This document shows positions 26,907 to 37,037 of a DNA stretch of 64,000 nt, piece by piece. Below the pieces are notes generated by a model. The model was not told where the DNA came from. It did no database searches and saw only the letters and a program-made list of their open reading frames with translations. The translations under genes were made by a program, and so were the position numbers. The first letter of the stretch is position 1; every line of letters starts with the position of its first letter. The DNA is from Paenibacillus ferrarius (GTDB lineage: Bacteria > Bacillota > Bacilli > Paenibacillales > NBRC-103111): the NCBI RefSeq assembly GCF_002027705.1, contig NZ_MBTG01000011.1, positions 1 through 64,000 of the forward strand, read 5' to 3'.

Positions 26907-28664
26907 TTGATCAACCGTCAGCCATTTACTTTACGAAACACGATTTTCCTTCGGCTGCTCAGCACTTTTTTGCTTATCATGCTGCCGATTTTATTATTTG
27001 GTGTCTACCTGTATAACTGGATCGTCCAGACGGCAAGCGAAGACATCTCCAAAACGGCGGTGTCCCAACTAACCTTCTATATCAACGATCTTGAGAAAGA
27101 GATAGAACGGATGAAGCTGCTGCAGTTTGGCGTTATCGAGGACGAAGATCTCAACGAACTGACGCTGACTTGGGACACGATGGATGTGTTTAAACGCACT
27201 GAAAAAATTAACTCACTGCGAAAACGGCTTTATGCCATTCAAAACAGCAGTCCTTATATTAAAAATGTAAGTGCTCATATTTATCCGATATTCAAAACGA
27301 TTTCATCTGCCAATGGCCCAAGCGAATTTGATACCGAACGGTACAATGGCTTGCGCTCAGCTTTGAGCAGTAGAAATAACCAAATCATTGAGTGGAACGG
27401 CGGGTTGTTTTTAAGTGCTGCGAAGCAGGGAGTAACCAATGGGAATCAGCCGTTGTTCATTATTGAAATTGAACTGGATCAGGAGAGATTGCAGGAGGCG
27501 TTAGGCCAGTTTAACACCTATCCTGGAAGTGGAACGTTGATGACCAAGGAGAATACCAGTGTTATTCTCACGAGTGGATCTTTAGAGCACTTATGGCAGG
27601 ATATACCGGCCACCATTGCACAAATCAAACAAAATCCAGTTCACAGTACGGGAACCTTTACCATTTCGGGCAGCCGATATTATACCGCAATTGCAAGCTC
27701 TGATTATTTAAACATGTCTATTTATCGGTTTATCCCAGAGCAAATTATTAAGAAGCCGCTAGACAAGTTTTATCTGTGGGCATGGTTATTTATTTTCGTT
27801 GCTATTGTTATCATTGCTATTTATGCATTCTCTACCTACAAATTTATTCACAAACCGTTGTTAACGCTAGTTAAGAGCTTCCGGCGTATGGAAAATGGGG
27901 ATCTGGATGTGAACATCCAGCACGAGTCTAAGGACGAGCTCGGTTACTTGTATGGCCGATTTAACCAAATGGTCACCAATCTTGGCTCTTTGATCGATCA
28001 GGTGTATAAGCAGAAAATTATGACACAACGGGCGGAGCTGAAGCAGCTTCAATCGCAGATTAATCCACATTTTCTATACAACAGTTTCTTTATCCTGAGG
28101 ACGATGGCGAAGATTGGAGACGTTGAACGGATCGGACAGTTCGTCACACAGCTTGGTGAATATTTCCAATTTGTTACCAGGAATGCTTCTGACGAGGTGC
28201 TGCTGAAACAAGAAATTCACCATGCCAGAATGTACACGGAGATTCAGGAATTACGCTTCTCTCGGCGTATCCGGGTACAATTCGACGCTCTCCCGCGGGA
28301 AATAGAACAGGTATCAGTACCAAGGCTAATTGTGCAGCCGATTATCGAGAATGCATTTGAACACAGTTTGGAACAAATGAAACGCAGTGGAAACATTATG
28401 ATTCGCTTCGAGTTGGAAGAGAATGAGATACGAATCATTGTGGAGGATAATGGTGATAGTTTGACGGATGAGACACTGGAGCGTCTCTCGGACACGCTGG
28501 ATAACGGTGATGAACATGAGGAGACGACGGGCTTGGTGAATATTCACCGCCGTGTCCAAATGACATTCGGTGAAGCATACGGTCTACGAATAAGCCGAAG
28601 CGAGCTGGGGGGATTGAAAGGTATTATTTCTATTCCTTATCAAGGTGGTGATGCTCATGATTAG
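26907..28664 (+). CDS. YesM-type sensor histidine kinase
   Basis: A 585-residue membrane kinase. The first membrane helix (FLRLLSTFLLIMLPILLFGVYLY) and a second near residue 295 bracket an extracellular sensing domain. A HAMP domain ('HKPLLTLVKSFRRMENGDLDVNIQHESKDELGYLYGRF') follows, then the His_kinase motif 'QSQINPHFLYNSFFILRTM' with the phospho-His, and an ATPase domain with 'IVQPIIENAFEHS' and 'VEDNG'. TTG 26907 (MINRQPF) is 8 bases after the purine-rich site; TTG 26892 is possible. It overlaps the regulator gene by 8 bases and probably senses the sugar handled by the importer just upstream. Confidence 0.92.
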   Translation: MINRQPFTLRNTIFLRLLSTFLLIMLPILLFGVYLYNWIVQTASEDISKTAVSQLTFYINDLEKEIERMKLLQFGVIEDEDLNELTLTWDTMDVFKRTEKINSLRKRLYAIQNSSPYIKNVSAHIYPIFKTISSANGPSEFDTERYNGLRSALSSRNNQIIEWNGGLFLSAAKQGVTNGNQPLFIIEIELDQERLQEALGQFNTYPGSGTLMTKENTSVILTSGSLEHLWQDIPATIAQIKQNPVHSTGTFTISGSRYYTAIASSDYLNMSIYRFIPEQIIKKPLDKFYLWAWLFIFVAIVIIAIYAFSTYKFIHKPLLTLVKSFRRMENGDLDVNIQHESKDELGYLYGRFNQMVTNLGSLIDQVYKQKIMTQRAELKQLQSQINPHFLYNSFFILRTMAKIGDVERIGQFVTQLGEYFQFVTRNASDEVLLKQEIHHARMYTEIQELRFSRRIRVQFDALPREIEQVSVPRLIVQPIIENAFEHSLEQMKRSGNIMIRFELEENEIRIIVEDNGDSLTDETLERLSDTLDNGDEHEETTGLVNIHRRVQMTFGEAYGLRISRSELGGLKGIISIPYQGGDAHD

Positions 28665-30276
28665 AATGCTGATCGTTGATGATGAGGAAATCATTACAGA
28701 CGGGCTGTTTGACGTATTTAGCCAACTGAATCTCAATCTTGATTTGTATAAAGCCTATTCCGGTGAAGAAGCGTTGGATTGGATGAATACGACAAGAGTG
28801 GACATCGTGATGTCCGATATTCGTATGCCCGGGATGGATGGTCTCGAGCTAATGAGAAACATACGCAGTAGTTGGCCACATTGCAAAATCATTTTTTTAA
28901 CCGGGTACAATGACTTTGATTATGTCTACCAAGCGATTCAATCACCTGGAGTTAGTTATCTTTTGAAGAGTGAAGAATACGATAAGATCATTAAGGCCGT
29001 AACAGATGCGATTCATGAATTGGAAAACAGTTTAAAGTTCCACGATCTAGTCAAGCAATCGAGAGAAAAGCTTACTACACTCGAAACCCTTGCTCAAGGG
29101 AATTATTTCCGTTATTTGCTTCAAGGGACAAGAACAACGGAGGAGTTAGTCGTTGATTTCCGTAATCTTGGCATTGCTCTTGATCCAACTTTGCCCATCC
29201 TTGTGGCGTTAGCTGACCTGCAAAGAACGAACACACACCATACCTTTGCGGAAAGTCAGAATGCAGCACTTGCTGTCAAATTTTTGGCAGAGACATTTTT
29301 GGAAGAACGCACAAACAGTCTAGGAATCTTAGATCAATACGGCGACCTCGTCTGGCTTGTTCAACCCAAGCTTGCCCAAGTTAGGGATTCGGAAGAAGCC
29401 TATTCCCGCACGGTCAAATTTCTAGAGGGACAATTTGAGCTTATGCAGCAAGCTTGTCATGATTCTTTGGGAATTACTTTTGCTATAACGCTTTGCGCCG
29501 ATACCTGCGAATGGAAGCAGCTTTCTGAGATATACGATCGAATGAGAAGTGAGCAGTACTGGCGAGCGGGAGACGGTGCCCAGATGGTTCAAACAGTCAC
29601 CTTGGAAACCATTGGAACCGCGGCTAACTCAAGAACGTTGAGAGAAAAAGCGGAGTCCTTGGCGATTCATCTAGAAGGTGGAAATAGAGAGGGATTTCTC
29701 CATCTGTTCAACGAACTAATGAAAATAGCCTTTGATGAACGAGGAAATGGCGGACCTTTTGCCCTGGAATTGTATTACACAATTGCTCTCAACTTATTAT
29801 CCTATATTAACCGTTGGGAGCTGCACGATAAGGTTGGAACAACCGGGCTTATGCAAAGAGATAGGCATTCGTCTTGGCAAGATAGCTATGAGTTTTTGAA
29901 ACAGACCGCAGAGTCTTTGTTTAATCTTCGATTAAGTGTAGAACGCAATAGAGCAGCAGCGGTGATAGAGAAGATCCGGTTGTACATTGAGGAGCATCTG
30001 GGTGAAGACTTGTCTCTCGTACGTTTAGCTAGCGTGATACACTTCAATCCGTCCTATTTATCGCGGCTTTTTAAGCAGGAAAGTGGCGTCAATCTATCTG
30101 AATATATTGATGAAGTTAGAATGGAGAAAGCCAAAAATTTGCTCAAGAAAGATGAACTTAAAATTGCTGAAGTGGGTGTTCAGGTAGGGTATGAAACCCC
30201 ACACTCTTTTACTCGATTTTTCAAAAAATCAACCAGTATGACTCCAGCGGAGTATCGTGAGATTGTAAGGAAATAA
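28657..30276 (+). CDS. YesN-type response regulator with AraC DNA-binding domain
   Basis: A 539-residue regulator. The receiver domain has the acidic pair in 'MLIVDDEEI' and the phospho-acceptor Asp in 'DIVMSDIRMPGMDG', with the conserved Lys in 'SYLLKSEEY'. A long middle region precedes the C-terminal AraC module ('LSLVRLASVIHFNPSYLSRLFKQESGVN' and 'KIAEVGVQVGYETPHSFTRFFKKSTSMTPAEYRE'). The ATG at 28657 lies within the kinase end. Likely activates the adjacent importer and GH43 genes. Confidence 0.92.
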   Translation: MIRMLIVDDEEIITDGLFDVFSQLNLNLDLYKAYSGEEALDWMNTTRVDIVMSDIRMPGMDGLELMRNIRSSWPHCKIIFLTGYNDFDYVYQAIQSPGVSYLLKSEEYDKIIKAVTDAIHELENSLKFHDLVKQSREKLTTLETLAQGNYFRYLLQGTRTTEELVVDFRNLGIALDPTLPILVALADLQRTNTHHTFAESQNAALAVKFLAETFLEERTNSLGILDQYGDLVWLVQPKLAQVRDSEEAYSRTVKFLEGQFELMQQACHDSLGITFAITLCADTCEWKQLSEIYDRMRSEQYWRAGDGAQMVQTVTLETIGTAANSRTLREKAESLAIHLEGGNREGFLHLFNELMKIAFDERGNGGPFALELYYTIALNLLSYINRWELHDKVGTTGLMQRDRHSSWQDSYEFLKQTAESLFNLRLSVERNRAAAVIEKIRLYIEEHLGEDLSLVRLASVIHFNPSYLSRLFKQESGVNLSEYIDEVRMEKAKNLLKKDELKIAEVGVQVGYETPHSFTRFFKKSTSMTPAEYREIVRK

Positions 30277-30319
30277 GCGTATTGGGATTAGCAATTCTTA
30301 AGTATTAGGAGAGTTAGCG

Positions 30320-31846
30320 ATGGAGAATGTGACGATAACGAACCCAATTATCTGGGCGGATGTTCCGGACCCTTGCGTTATTAGAGTAGGAACGGCCTAC
30401 TATATGGTAAGCACAAGCATGCATGCAATGCCTGGATGCCCGATTATGAAGTCTGAGAATTTGATGGATTGGAAGATCGTGAACTACGTTTACGATACCT
30501 TAGAGGATAATGACGCCAACAACTTGCTGGATGGGAAAGGCATTTACGGTAAAGGGTCATGGGCGGCAAGTTTACGGCATCATAATGGCACGTTCTATGT
30601 GTGTTTCTCAAGTAATGATATGAACCAGTTTTACATATATCGGACAGCGGATATCGAGAACGGGAAGTGGGAGCGATTTGTCATTGCAGGAATCCATCAT
30701 GATCCAAGTCTGCTGTTTGACGATGGCAGGGTTTATGTCATTCATGGCAACGGTAGTATTCGCATTACGGAACTGACGGCTGATGTGATGACAGTAAAAT
30801 CTGGAGGTATTGATCAGCGGCTCTTCGAGACGGAACGTGACGGCATCATGCTGCGATGCGAGGGGTGCCATGCGTATAGGCTGAACGGTTATTATTATTT
30901 GTTTTTCATAGAGTGGCCCAATACCGGAAATCGACGTCGTAGGCAGCTTTGTTACCGTTCCAGGGAGTTGCTCGGTGTTTATGAGCATAAAGTGATTCTT
31001 GACGACGACATGGGTTACCGCAATCATGGTATCGCTCAAGGAGGCATTGTGGATACACCGCAGGATGAGTGGTATGCCTTATTCTTTCAAGATCATGATG
31101 CTGTGGGGAGAATTCCCATTGTGCTTCAAGTTACTTGGATGGAGGACTGGCCGGTCATTGGGATGGAAGGTAAAGCGCAAGTTTCATTCCAGGCGCAATT
31201 CCCGAGCACGGCACCTACGGCGCCTACCCAATTGGTTATTAGCGATGAGTTCGACTATAACGAAAATAAATTGCACCTTAATTGGCAATGGAATCATAAT
31301 CCGGATAACCGCCTGTGGTCTGTGATCGCGCGTCCTGGCTGGTTGCAATTAGAGACGGGGAATAGTACCGACAGTATCCTATTTGCACGCAATACATTGA
31401 CGCAGCGGACAGAAGGTCCTGTATGCATCGGAATTACGGCAATGGATGTTTCCCATATGAAGCCGGGTGATCATGCTGGTATGGTTGCACTTCAAAATCA
31501 TTTCGGAACAGTCGGTATTCAAGCCGCAGCGAACGGAAAGCGATATGTTGCGATGTGTGTCAATGGAGGCGACGGTAGTGAAGAAACGGTCGAGCGTTTT
31601 CCATACGAGGAAAGTATGATTTATTTGAAAATTCATTTCAATTTTGAAAACAGCATTGATCTTGCAAGCTTTTACTACTCAGCCGACTGTGAAGAATGGA
31701 AGCAAATCGGGGCTCCTTTGAAGATGAAGTATACCCTGGATCATTTTATGGGCTACCGGTTTGGGTTGTTTAATTATGCGACCAAGCATGTTGGCGGGCA
31801 TGCTGATTTTGATTTTTTTCGATTTAATGTGGAGAGTAATGTATAG
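30320..31846 (+). CDS. GH43 glycoside hydrolase (beta-xylosidase/arabinofuranosidase type)
   Basis: A 508-residue GH43 enzyme with an N-terminal five-bladed propeller and a C-terminal lectin-like beta-sandwich (GH43_C2 type, from about residue 310). The three acidic residues of the family are visible: Asp in 'IIWADVPDPCVIRVG', Asp in 'IAGIHHDPSLLFDDG' and Glu in 'MLRCEGCHAYRLNGYYYLFF'. No signal peptide, so it acts on imported oligosaccharides. Such enzymes trim xylose or arabinose from plant glycans. AGGAGAG precedes the ATG. It follows the two-component genes by 43 bases and is probably in their regulon. Confidence 0.92.
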   Translation: MENVTITNPIIWADVPDPCVIRVGTAYYMVSTSMHAMPGCPIMKSENLMDWKIVNYVYDTLEDNDANNLLDGKGIYGKGSWAASLRHHNGTFYVCFSSNDMNQFYIYRTADIENGKWERFVIAGIHHDPSLLFDDGRVYVIHGNGSIRITELTADVMTVKSGGIDQRLFETERDGIMLRCEGCHAYRLNGYYYLFFIEWPNTGNRRRRQLCYRSRELLGVYEHKVILDDDMGYRNHGIAQGGIVDTPQDEWYALFFQDHDAVGRIPIVLQVTWMEDWPVIGMEGKAQVSFQAQFPSTAPTAPTQLVISDEFDYNENKLHLNWQWNHNPDNRLWSVIARPGWLQLETGNSTDSILFARNTLTQRTEGPVCIGITAMDVSHMKPGDHAGMVALQNHFGTVGIQAAANGKRYVAMCVNGGDGSEETVERFPYEESMIYLKIHFNFENSIDLASFYYSADCEEWKQIGAPLKMKYTLDHFMGYRFGLFNYATKHVGGHADFDFFRFNVESNV

Positions 31847-31861
31847 AGGAGAGGCAGCCCT

Positions 31862-31970
31862 TCAGTTAACGTGTAAGAGAAATACGTGAGTAAAATATGC
31901 CGGATCCTCGATGCCTACCTCTCTGGCAACTTCGTATTTGCTATCCATTTTATATTCTTGCACCATAACC
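31862..31970 (-). pseudogene. Short degenerate coding remnant
   Basis: The minus strand is open and encodes 'MVQEYKMDSKYEVAREVG' followed by 'IEDPAYFTHVFLLHVN' and a stop. The second part resembles the helix of AraC-type regulators (VGYEDPAYFSRVFKK), but the first does not fit well, so the parent gene is uncertain. The remaining bases to 32177 hold a terminator and the promoter region of the next gene. Confidence 0.3.
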
Positions 31971-31996
31971 GGAAATATTTTCGTTAAATGATAAAG

Positions 31997-32019
31997 CCAT
32001 GCTTTCTGCATGGTTTTTT
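31997..32019 (+). terminator. Intrinsic terminator after GH43 gene
   Basis: CCATGC, a 5-base loop and GCATGG are followed by TTTTTT. It separates the GH43 transcription unit from the next kinase gene. Confidence 0.75.
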
Positions 32020-32111
32020 GTCATTCGAGGCAAGGAGTCTCAATCCTCTTCCAAAAAAAACGGACACTCACCCAAAAAATAAGCACATTATGTAATTAGG
32101 GGTGAACTAGC

Positions 32112-32117
32112 TATAAT
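32112..32117 (+). promoter_or_regulatory. -10 box upstream of second kinase gene
   Basis: A TATAAT lies 61 bases before the start codon. The best -35 is weak (TTATGT, 18-base gap), as expected for a regulated promoter. Confidence 0.35.
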
Positions 32118-32177
32118 ACCTTTATAGTCTTTAGGATATTTTATGAGACATACGACAAAAGATGAGGGAGGCACAAT

Positions 32178-33965
32178 ATGAATAAAAGGTTGCGGTTTCT
32201 CTTATCCAAATTTCGTTTACAACGGCTTAGAAGTCGGTTTCTAGTTGCTATGATCATCATCTCCTTACCGCCGCTCTTCATATTAGGATATTTTTCTTTC
32301 GATATTGCTAAGAACACATTGATGGAAACGAATGCCCAAACCTATGAGAATCATTTGGAAACATCCAGTGAAGTGGCGGATTTACTATTTCGCAGCATTA
32401 TTAATATGAATCGTTCAATTGTGGTGAACAATGAGGTGAGGGAGGTCCTGTCCAACAGCAACGCGGCTCAGAGCAGCGGACCTAAATCTGCTGATTCAAC
32501 TGAATCGACAAGTGAATGGACTTCAAATAAGCTGCAAAAAGCGATTAACAACAATCAATTTGACACCAAATTTGTAAACTCCATCTGTGTGTTTAATTTG
32601 GAATTCAAGACCTTCTGCACTGGACGCTCTGATGATGCGGGTGTATATGAGAAGCCGGATAAGATCAAGCTCATACAACAAACGGATTGGTATCAAAGTG
32701 CTTTACAGGATCAAGGCAAGGTTGTTTTCCTGGGCTATGATATACTCGATCACTCGAAGAATTCCTTTTCCACGGTAAAATTATTTCGGGATGCGTCAAG
32801 TCCGAGCGGACAGACGATTGGTCTGTTAGTCGTGAATATTTCAACGGATATTTTCACGAATATTTTCAACGAAAATAGCAATACCGGCGGTTTCATGGCG
32901 CTGGATAATTCCTCTGAAAGTAGTAAAATCGTGTTTAATAATGGTCTGACCGACAAATCCGTTCTCAAAGAGGGGGACAACCAATCCCTTATTCAGCAAT
33001 TGCAGCAAAATGGTTATCTCATTAGCCAATACCAGAATCAAACGACGGATTGGACCTTTATACATTTGATTAAAGTGAATGAACTGCTCAAACAATCGAA
33101 TCAAATTCGCACGCTCACAACACTCATTGCTGTATCAATGGGCATTATTGCGCTAATGTATGCCATTTTTATTTCCGGCAGTATTACCCGCCCGCTTCTA
33201 CAAATCAAAAAAATGATGGTGGATTGGACGATGGGGGCTCGCGAATTCGATGAGACGTTCGAACAGGACGAGGTTGGGACGATCGGGGAAACCTTCAAAC
33301 GTGTTGTCTCAGAAAATAAACAATTAAATGAACGATTGGTTCATTCTGAATTAAAGGAGCGGGAGGCTGAGCTTCGCGCGTTGCAGGCGCAAATTAAGCC
33401 GCATTTTTTATATAACACGTTAGATTCGATCTATTGGATGGCAACCTTGCAGAAGAATCACGATGTCGCTCAGATGGCGATTTCCTTATCAGAAAGCTTT
33501 AAATTGAGTTTGAATAAAGGAAAGGATACGATCTCCGTATTTAAAGAATTAAAGCATATCGAGCATTACATGACGATCCAGAATATTCGCTATCATAATC
33601 GGTTTCAATATGTGCAAGAGGTCGAGCCAGCCTTAATGGGCATGGAGATTATGAAGCTGCTGCTTCAACCTCTTGTTGAGAATGCGATCTACCATGGGTT
33701 AGAACCCAAGGTGGGAGAAGGTACAATTCGACTTACGGGCAAGAGGGACGAGGGATTTCTTGTTTTTACAGTGGAAGATGACGGTGTAGGTATAGCAGAT
33801 TTAACTGTGACGGAACAAGGATATGGATTGAAAAACGTGCGTGAACGACTGACTCTGTACTATGGAACTACGAGTTCGTTAACGATTTCGAGTGTGGTCA
33901 ATCAAGGCACTCAACTCCAAATTCGCTTTCAACTATTCGGTGAAAAGAGGGATGCAGATGCTTAA
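32178..33965 (+). CDS. YesM-type sensor histidine kinase
   Basis: A 595-residue membrane kinase. A basic N-terminus leads into the first helix (FLVAMIIISLPPLFILGYF), followed by an extracellular sensor of about 270 residues and a second helix (TLIAVSMGIIALMYAIFISG). A HAMP domain and coiled stretch then precede 'QAQIKPHFLYNTLDSIYW' with the phospho-His. The ATPase domain has 'LLQPLVENAIYHG', 'VEDDGVGIAD' and 'GYGLKNVRERL'. GAGGGAGG precedes the ATG. It overlaps the regulator gene by 8 bases, exactly like the other kinase/regulator pair in this window. Confidence 0.93.
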   Translation: MNKRLRFLLSKFRLQRLRSRFLVAMIIISLPPLFILGYFSFDIAKNTLMETNAQTYENHLETSSEVADLLFRSIINMNRSIVVNNEVREVLSNSNAAQSSGPKSADSTESTSEWTSNKLQKAINNNQFDTKFVNSICVFNLEFKTFCTGRSDDAGVYEKPDKIKLIQQTDWYQSALQDQGKVVFLGYDILDHSKNSFSTVKLFRDASSPSGQTIGLLVVNISTDIFTNIFNENSNTGGFMALDNSSESSKIVFNNGLTDKSVLKEGDNQSLIQQLQQNGYLISQYQNQTTDWTFIHLIKVNELLKQSNQIRTLTTLIAVSMGIIALMYAIFISGSITRPLLQIKKMMVDWTMGAREFDETFEQDEVGTIGETFKRVVSENKQLNERLVHSELKEREAELRALQAQIKPHFLYNTLDSIYWMATLQKNHDVAQMAISLSESFKLSLNKGKDTISVFKELKHIEHYMTIQNIRYHNRFQYVQEVEPALMGMEIMKLLLQPLVENAIYHGLEPKVGEGTIRLTGKRDEGFLVFTVEDDGVGIADLTVTEQGYGLKNVRERLTLYYGTTSSLTISSVVNQGTQLQIRFQLFGEKRDADA

Positions 33966-35463
33966 GGCCGCGGTTTTCGACGATGAATATATTGTGCTTC
34001 AGGGCCTTCGTGAAATGATAGACTGGTCAAGCTTTGGCATCGAGCTTGTTGGCACAGCTGACAATGGTTTGTCAGCACTAGACCTATTTCGGGCACATCG
34101 GCCCAAACTTATTTTCACTGATATTCGGATGCCTGGCATGGACGGACTTCAGCTGATTGAAGAAATTATGCGGGAAGCGCCAGAGACATTATGTATCGTG
34201 TTTAGTGGATTTAATGAGTTTGAATATGTGAAAAGAGCGATTAATCTCGGGGTTGCTGATTATTTAGAGAAGCCCATTACAATTCCAACGATCGAGCAAG
34301 CGATTCGCAAGGTGTTGGACAAAATCAGCCAGGAGCAAGAAGTGCTGGAGCTTAAGACAAAAGTAAGGAGTAGTCAAGGCGATCTTTTAGTGAAGGCAAC
34401 ATTCGATTTGCTATTTCTTGGAGAAGAAGCTGAAGAGAAGTGGCGAGAAATTTATGGGTCAGGTGCTGAATCCATCATTGGCGTGACCGTTCTGGCGACG
34501 GAATCAGATCAGTTGCGAATGCTTGAGCAGACGGACTTTACAGCGATTCCGCTACGTCATGGCCAAGAGAGATTATTTGTATGTGTGCATGCCCAGCAGC
34601 CAACCCCTGAGTTCTGGGAGCAACTGCAATTGGACTCCGAACAAGCTGACATCTCCGTTGGGAGCGGTCGGACTTATACGGAGCTGAAGGATGCCGCACA
34701 CAGCTATAAAGAAGCGCTTCGCGCATTACGGTCCGCACATTTTTTGGGGGAGAAAGGGATCGTGCGGTTTGAGGATTTAGGTGATTTGATTACCCGGCCA
34801 GAAGGTTTAAGCGAACGTGAGGAAGCCATTATTCTGAGTTTGCGTTCCGGTAATAAGGCCGGCATGCTCGAGCAGATTGATCGCTATATTGCGTGGATCC
34901 AAATGGAAAAGCTTGATAGCGAAGTTGCTGAACATGAAATGCTTAAGCTGCTTTATTTGGCGTTCGAAGAAGCGAAAAGGTCATCTGGGGACAAAGCCAG
35001 TCGCATCGCTGAAACGTACCGACCGCATGTAGAGTTACGGGAAATGGCAGCAAGAGGGAAAGTGACGGCATGGTTTCGGAGTCAACTTGACATGCTCATA
35101 GACAGTACGATGGATGCTCGTGAGCACGCAAGGCATGCTTCCGTCACACGAGCGCGCAATTATATGGAGCTTAACTATACACGTGATGTCACACTGCAGG
35201 AGGTAGCAGAGCATGTTGGCATGAATCCCACGTATTTCAGTGTGTTATTTAAAGAGGAAGTGGGCGAATCGTATATTAAATATGTGACTCGTATTCGCAT
35301 GGAGCTTGCCAAGACACTGCTTAGCCGCGGTTTGAAAGTAAATGATGTGAGTGAGAAAGTTGGGTACCATACCTATAGACACTTCTCTGAAGTATTTAAA
35401 AAATACACAGGCTGTACGCCTGGCCAATATAAAGATCAGTTAGCGAACCCTGCAGGAAACTAA
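33958..35463 (+). CDS. YesN-type response regulator with AraC DNA-binding domain
   Basis: A 501-residue regulator. The receiver shows 'KAAVFDDEYIVLQGLREMIDW', the phospho-acceptor Asp in 'KLIFTDIRMPGMDG' and Lys in 'ADYLEKPI'. The C-terminal AraC module is 'VTLQEVAEHVGMNPTYFSVLFKEEVGESY' and 'KVNDVSEKVGYHTYRHFSEVFKKYTGCTPGQYK'. ATG 33958 is 6 bases after GAGGG; the longer frame from 33892 lies inside the kinase gene. It probably activates the following importer and GH78/GH3 genes. Confidence 0.93.
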   Translation: MLKAAVFDDEYIVLQGLREMIDWSSFGIELVGTADNGLSALDLFRAHRPKLIFTDIRMPGMDGLQLIEEIMREAPETLCIVFSGFNEFEYVKRAINLGVADYLEKPITIPTIEQAIRKVLDKISQEQEVLELKTKVRSSQGDLLVKATFDLLFLGEEAEEKWREIYGSGAESIIGVTVLATESDQLRMLEQTDFTAIPLRHGQERLFVCVHAQQPTPEFWEQLQLDSEQADISVGSGRTYTELKDAAHSYKEALRALRSAHFLGEKGIVRFEDLGDLITRPEGLSEREEAIILSLRSGNKAGMLEQIDRYIAWIQMEKLDSEVAEHEMLKLLYLAFEEAKRSSGDKASRIAETYRPHVELREMAARGKVTAWFRSQLDMLIDSTMDAREHARHASVTRARNYMELNYTRDVTLQEVAEHVGMNPTYFSVLFKEEVGESYIKYVTRIRMELAKTLLSRGLKVNDVSEKVGYHTYRHFSEVFKKYTGCTPGQYKDQLANPAGN

Positions 35464-35604
35464 AAAATACGGACATCAATCAGAAGAATGACGCACTGCC
35501 TGTGGTTAGGAAAAACGATTAAGATTAAAGCACGGGGATAACGAACTCGTGGTAAACATAGGAATCGATTCATCCTAACCAAGATGACTAAGGGGGATTT
35601 GAAG

Positions 35605-36954
35605 ATGAATAAAAAGACATCAAAATGGGTTGCAGGGATTTCCACTTCGGTACTATTGGCAGGTGTGGTAGCAGGCTGTGGAACGACATCCACATCATCT
35701 GGCGATACGAAAGGGCAAGCGACAGACAGCGGCTCCAAGAAAGCGGATGAGAAAGTAACCATTTCACTATTAATCGATAATACACAGGATTCTGTCAATA
35801 TTGCAAAAGGGATTGTTGCAGCATTCGAAAAGAAATATCCGAACATTCATGTTGAACAAGAAACACGCCCAGGCGGCGGAGAAGGCGATAACATTGTCAA
35901 AACTCGTCTAGCAACTGGAGATATGACAGATGTTTTCTTCTATAACAGCGGATCACTTATGCAAGCGCTTAATCCAGAACAAAACCTGCTTGATCTTACG
36001 AGTGAACCTTTTCAAGCGAATGTGATTGATTCCTTTAAACCGACGGTCTCTTCCAAAGGTAAAGTCTATGCAGGCCCGATTGGCTCAACGATGGCCGGCG
36101 GCTGGTTCTACAACAAGAAGATTTATGCTGATCTGGGTCTCTCCGTACCGAAGACATGGGCCGAATTGATGGCGAACAGTGAGAAAATTAAAGCAGCTGG
36201 CATCACACCTGTCATCGGTTCTTATAAAGATGATTGGACGTCACAACTCGTTGTATTAGCGGATTATTACAATGTGCAGGCCGCCAATCCGAAGTTTGCT
36301 GATGAATATACAGCGAATAAAGTGAAATATGCGACGGATGCAGGAGCACTTAAAAGCTTTGAAAAGCTGGAGGAAATTGCGAAAAAAGGATACATGAACA
36401 AAGATTTCTTAGCAACAACGTATGATGCGGGCTTGAAGATGCTTGCGGAGGGCAAAGGTGCTCAATATCCGATGCTGTCCTTTGCAACGCCAGCGCTTGG
36501 GCAGAATTTCCCAGACAAAATGAAGGATATCGGCTTCTTTGCACAGCCGGGGGACAGTGCGGCAACGAATGGGTTAACGGTGTGGATGCCAAGCGGTGCC
36601 TACATTTACAAAGCGACTAAGCATGCGGAGCAAGCGAAGAAATTTGTCGAATTCATCGCTTCCTTGGATGGTGTAGCCGCACAGTCGGCAGCGTCCATGC
36701 CATCAGGCCCTTATGCAATTAAAGGTGCCAAACTGCCGGATAATGTTGCACAAGCAGTGAAAGATATGACGCCATATTTTGACGGCAATAAGACAGCACC
36801 AGCTTTGGAATTCGTTTCCCCAATTAAAGGTTCCAGCTTACCGCAAATTACAACCGAAGTCGGAGCCGCTATCAAAACAGGTAAACAAGGCGCTGAAGTG
36901 TATGACAAAGATGTAGAGAAACAAGCCAAGCAACTTGGTCTTCAAGGATGGTAG
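35605..36954 (+). CDS. Extracellular sugar-binding lipoprotein (CUT1-type ABC importer)
   Basis: A 449-residue lipoprotein of the smaller MsmE-like binding-protein family. The lipobox is 'VVAGCGTTS' near residue 26, followed by a Ser/Thr/Lys-rich linker. The mature domain begins 'KVTISLLIDNTQDSVNIAKGIVAAFEKKYPNIHVEQET', typical of family 1 solute-binding proteins, with 'GWFYNKKIYADLGLSVPKTWAELMA' later. ATG 35605 lies 8 bases after AAGGGGG. Two permeases follow; a GH78 rhamnosidase downstream suggests a rhamnose-containing oligosaccharide (inference). Confidence 0.92.
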   Translation: MNKKTSKWVAGISTSVLLAGVVAGCGTTSTSSGDTKGQATDSGSKKADEKVTISLLIDNTQDSVNIAKGIVAAFEKKYPNIHVEQETRPGGGEGDNIVKTRLATGDMTDVFFYNSGSLMQALNPEQNLLDLTSEPFQANVIDSFKPTVSSKGKVYAGPIGSTMAGGWFYNKKIYADLGLSVPKTWAELMANSEKIKAAGITPVIGSYKDDWTSQLVVLADYYNVQAANPKFADEYTANKVKYATDAGALKSFEKLEEIAKKGYMNKDFLATTYDAGLKMLAEGKGAQYPMLSFATPALGQNFPDKMKDIGFFAQPGDSAATNGLTVWMPSGAYIYKATKHAEQAKKFVEFIASLDGVAAQSAASMPSGPYAIKGAKLPDNVAQAVKDMTPYFDGNKTAPALEFVSPIKGSSLPQITTEVGAAIKTGKQGAEVYDKDVEKQAKQLGLQGW

Positions 36955-37037
36955 TAATTAAAGATTAATAATAGAGGAGTCGACGATGCGAAATTCATGC
37001 AGGACCGGCTCTTTTCTTAAACTTAGGGGTGATCTCG

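Noticed and set aside
31950..31968. CTTGCACCATAACC resembles the terminal repeat of the IS6 relics (13 of 14 bases)
   Set aside because: It lies inside an open minus-strand frame with no transposase sequence beside it, so a chance match is likelier than a fourth IS end.
36975..37017. Imperfect hairpin with TTTT between the third binding-protein gene and its permeases
   Set aside because: The stem has several mismatches, so it is mentioned only with the permease and not called as a terminator.
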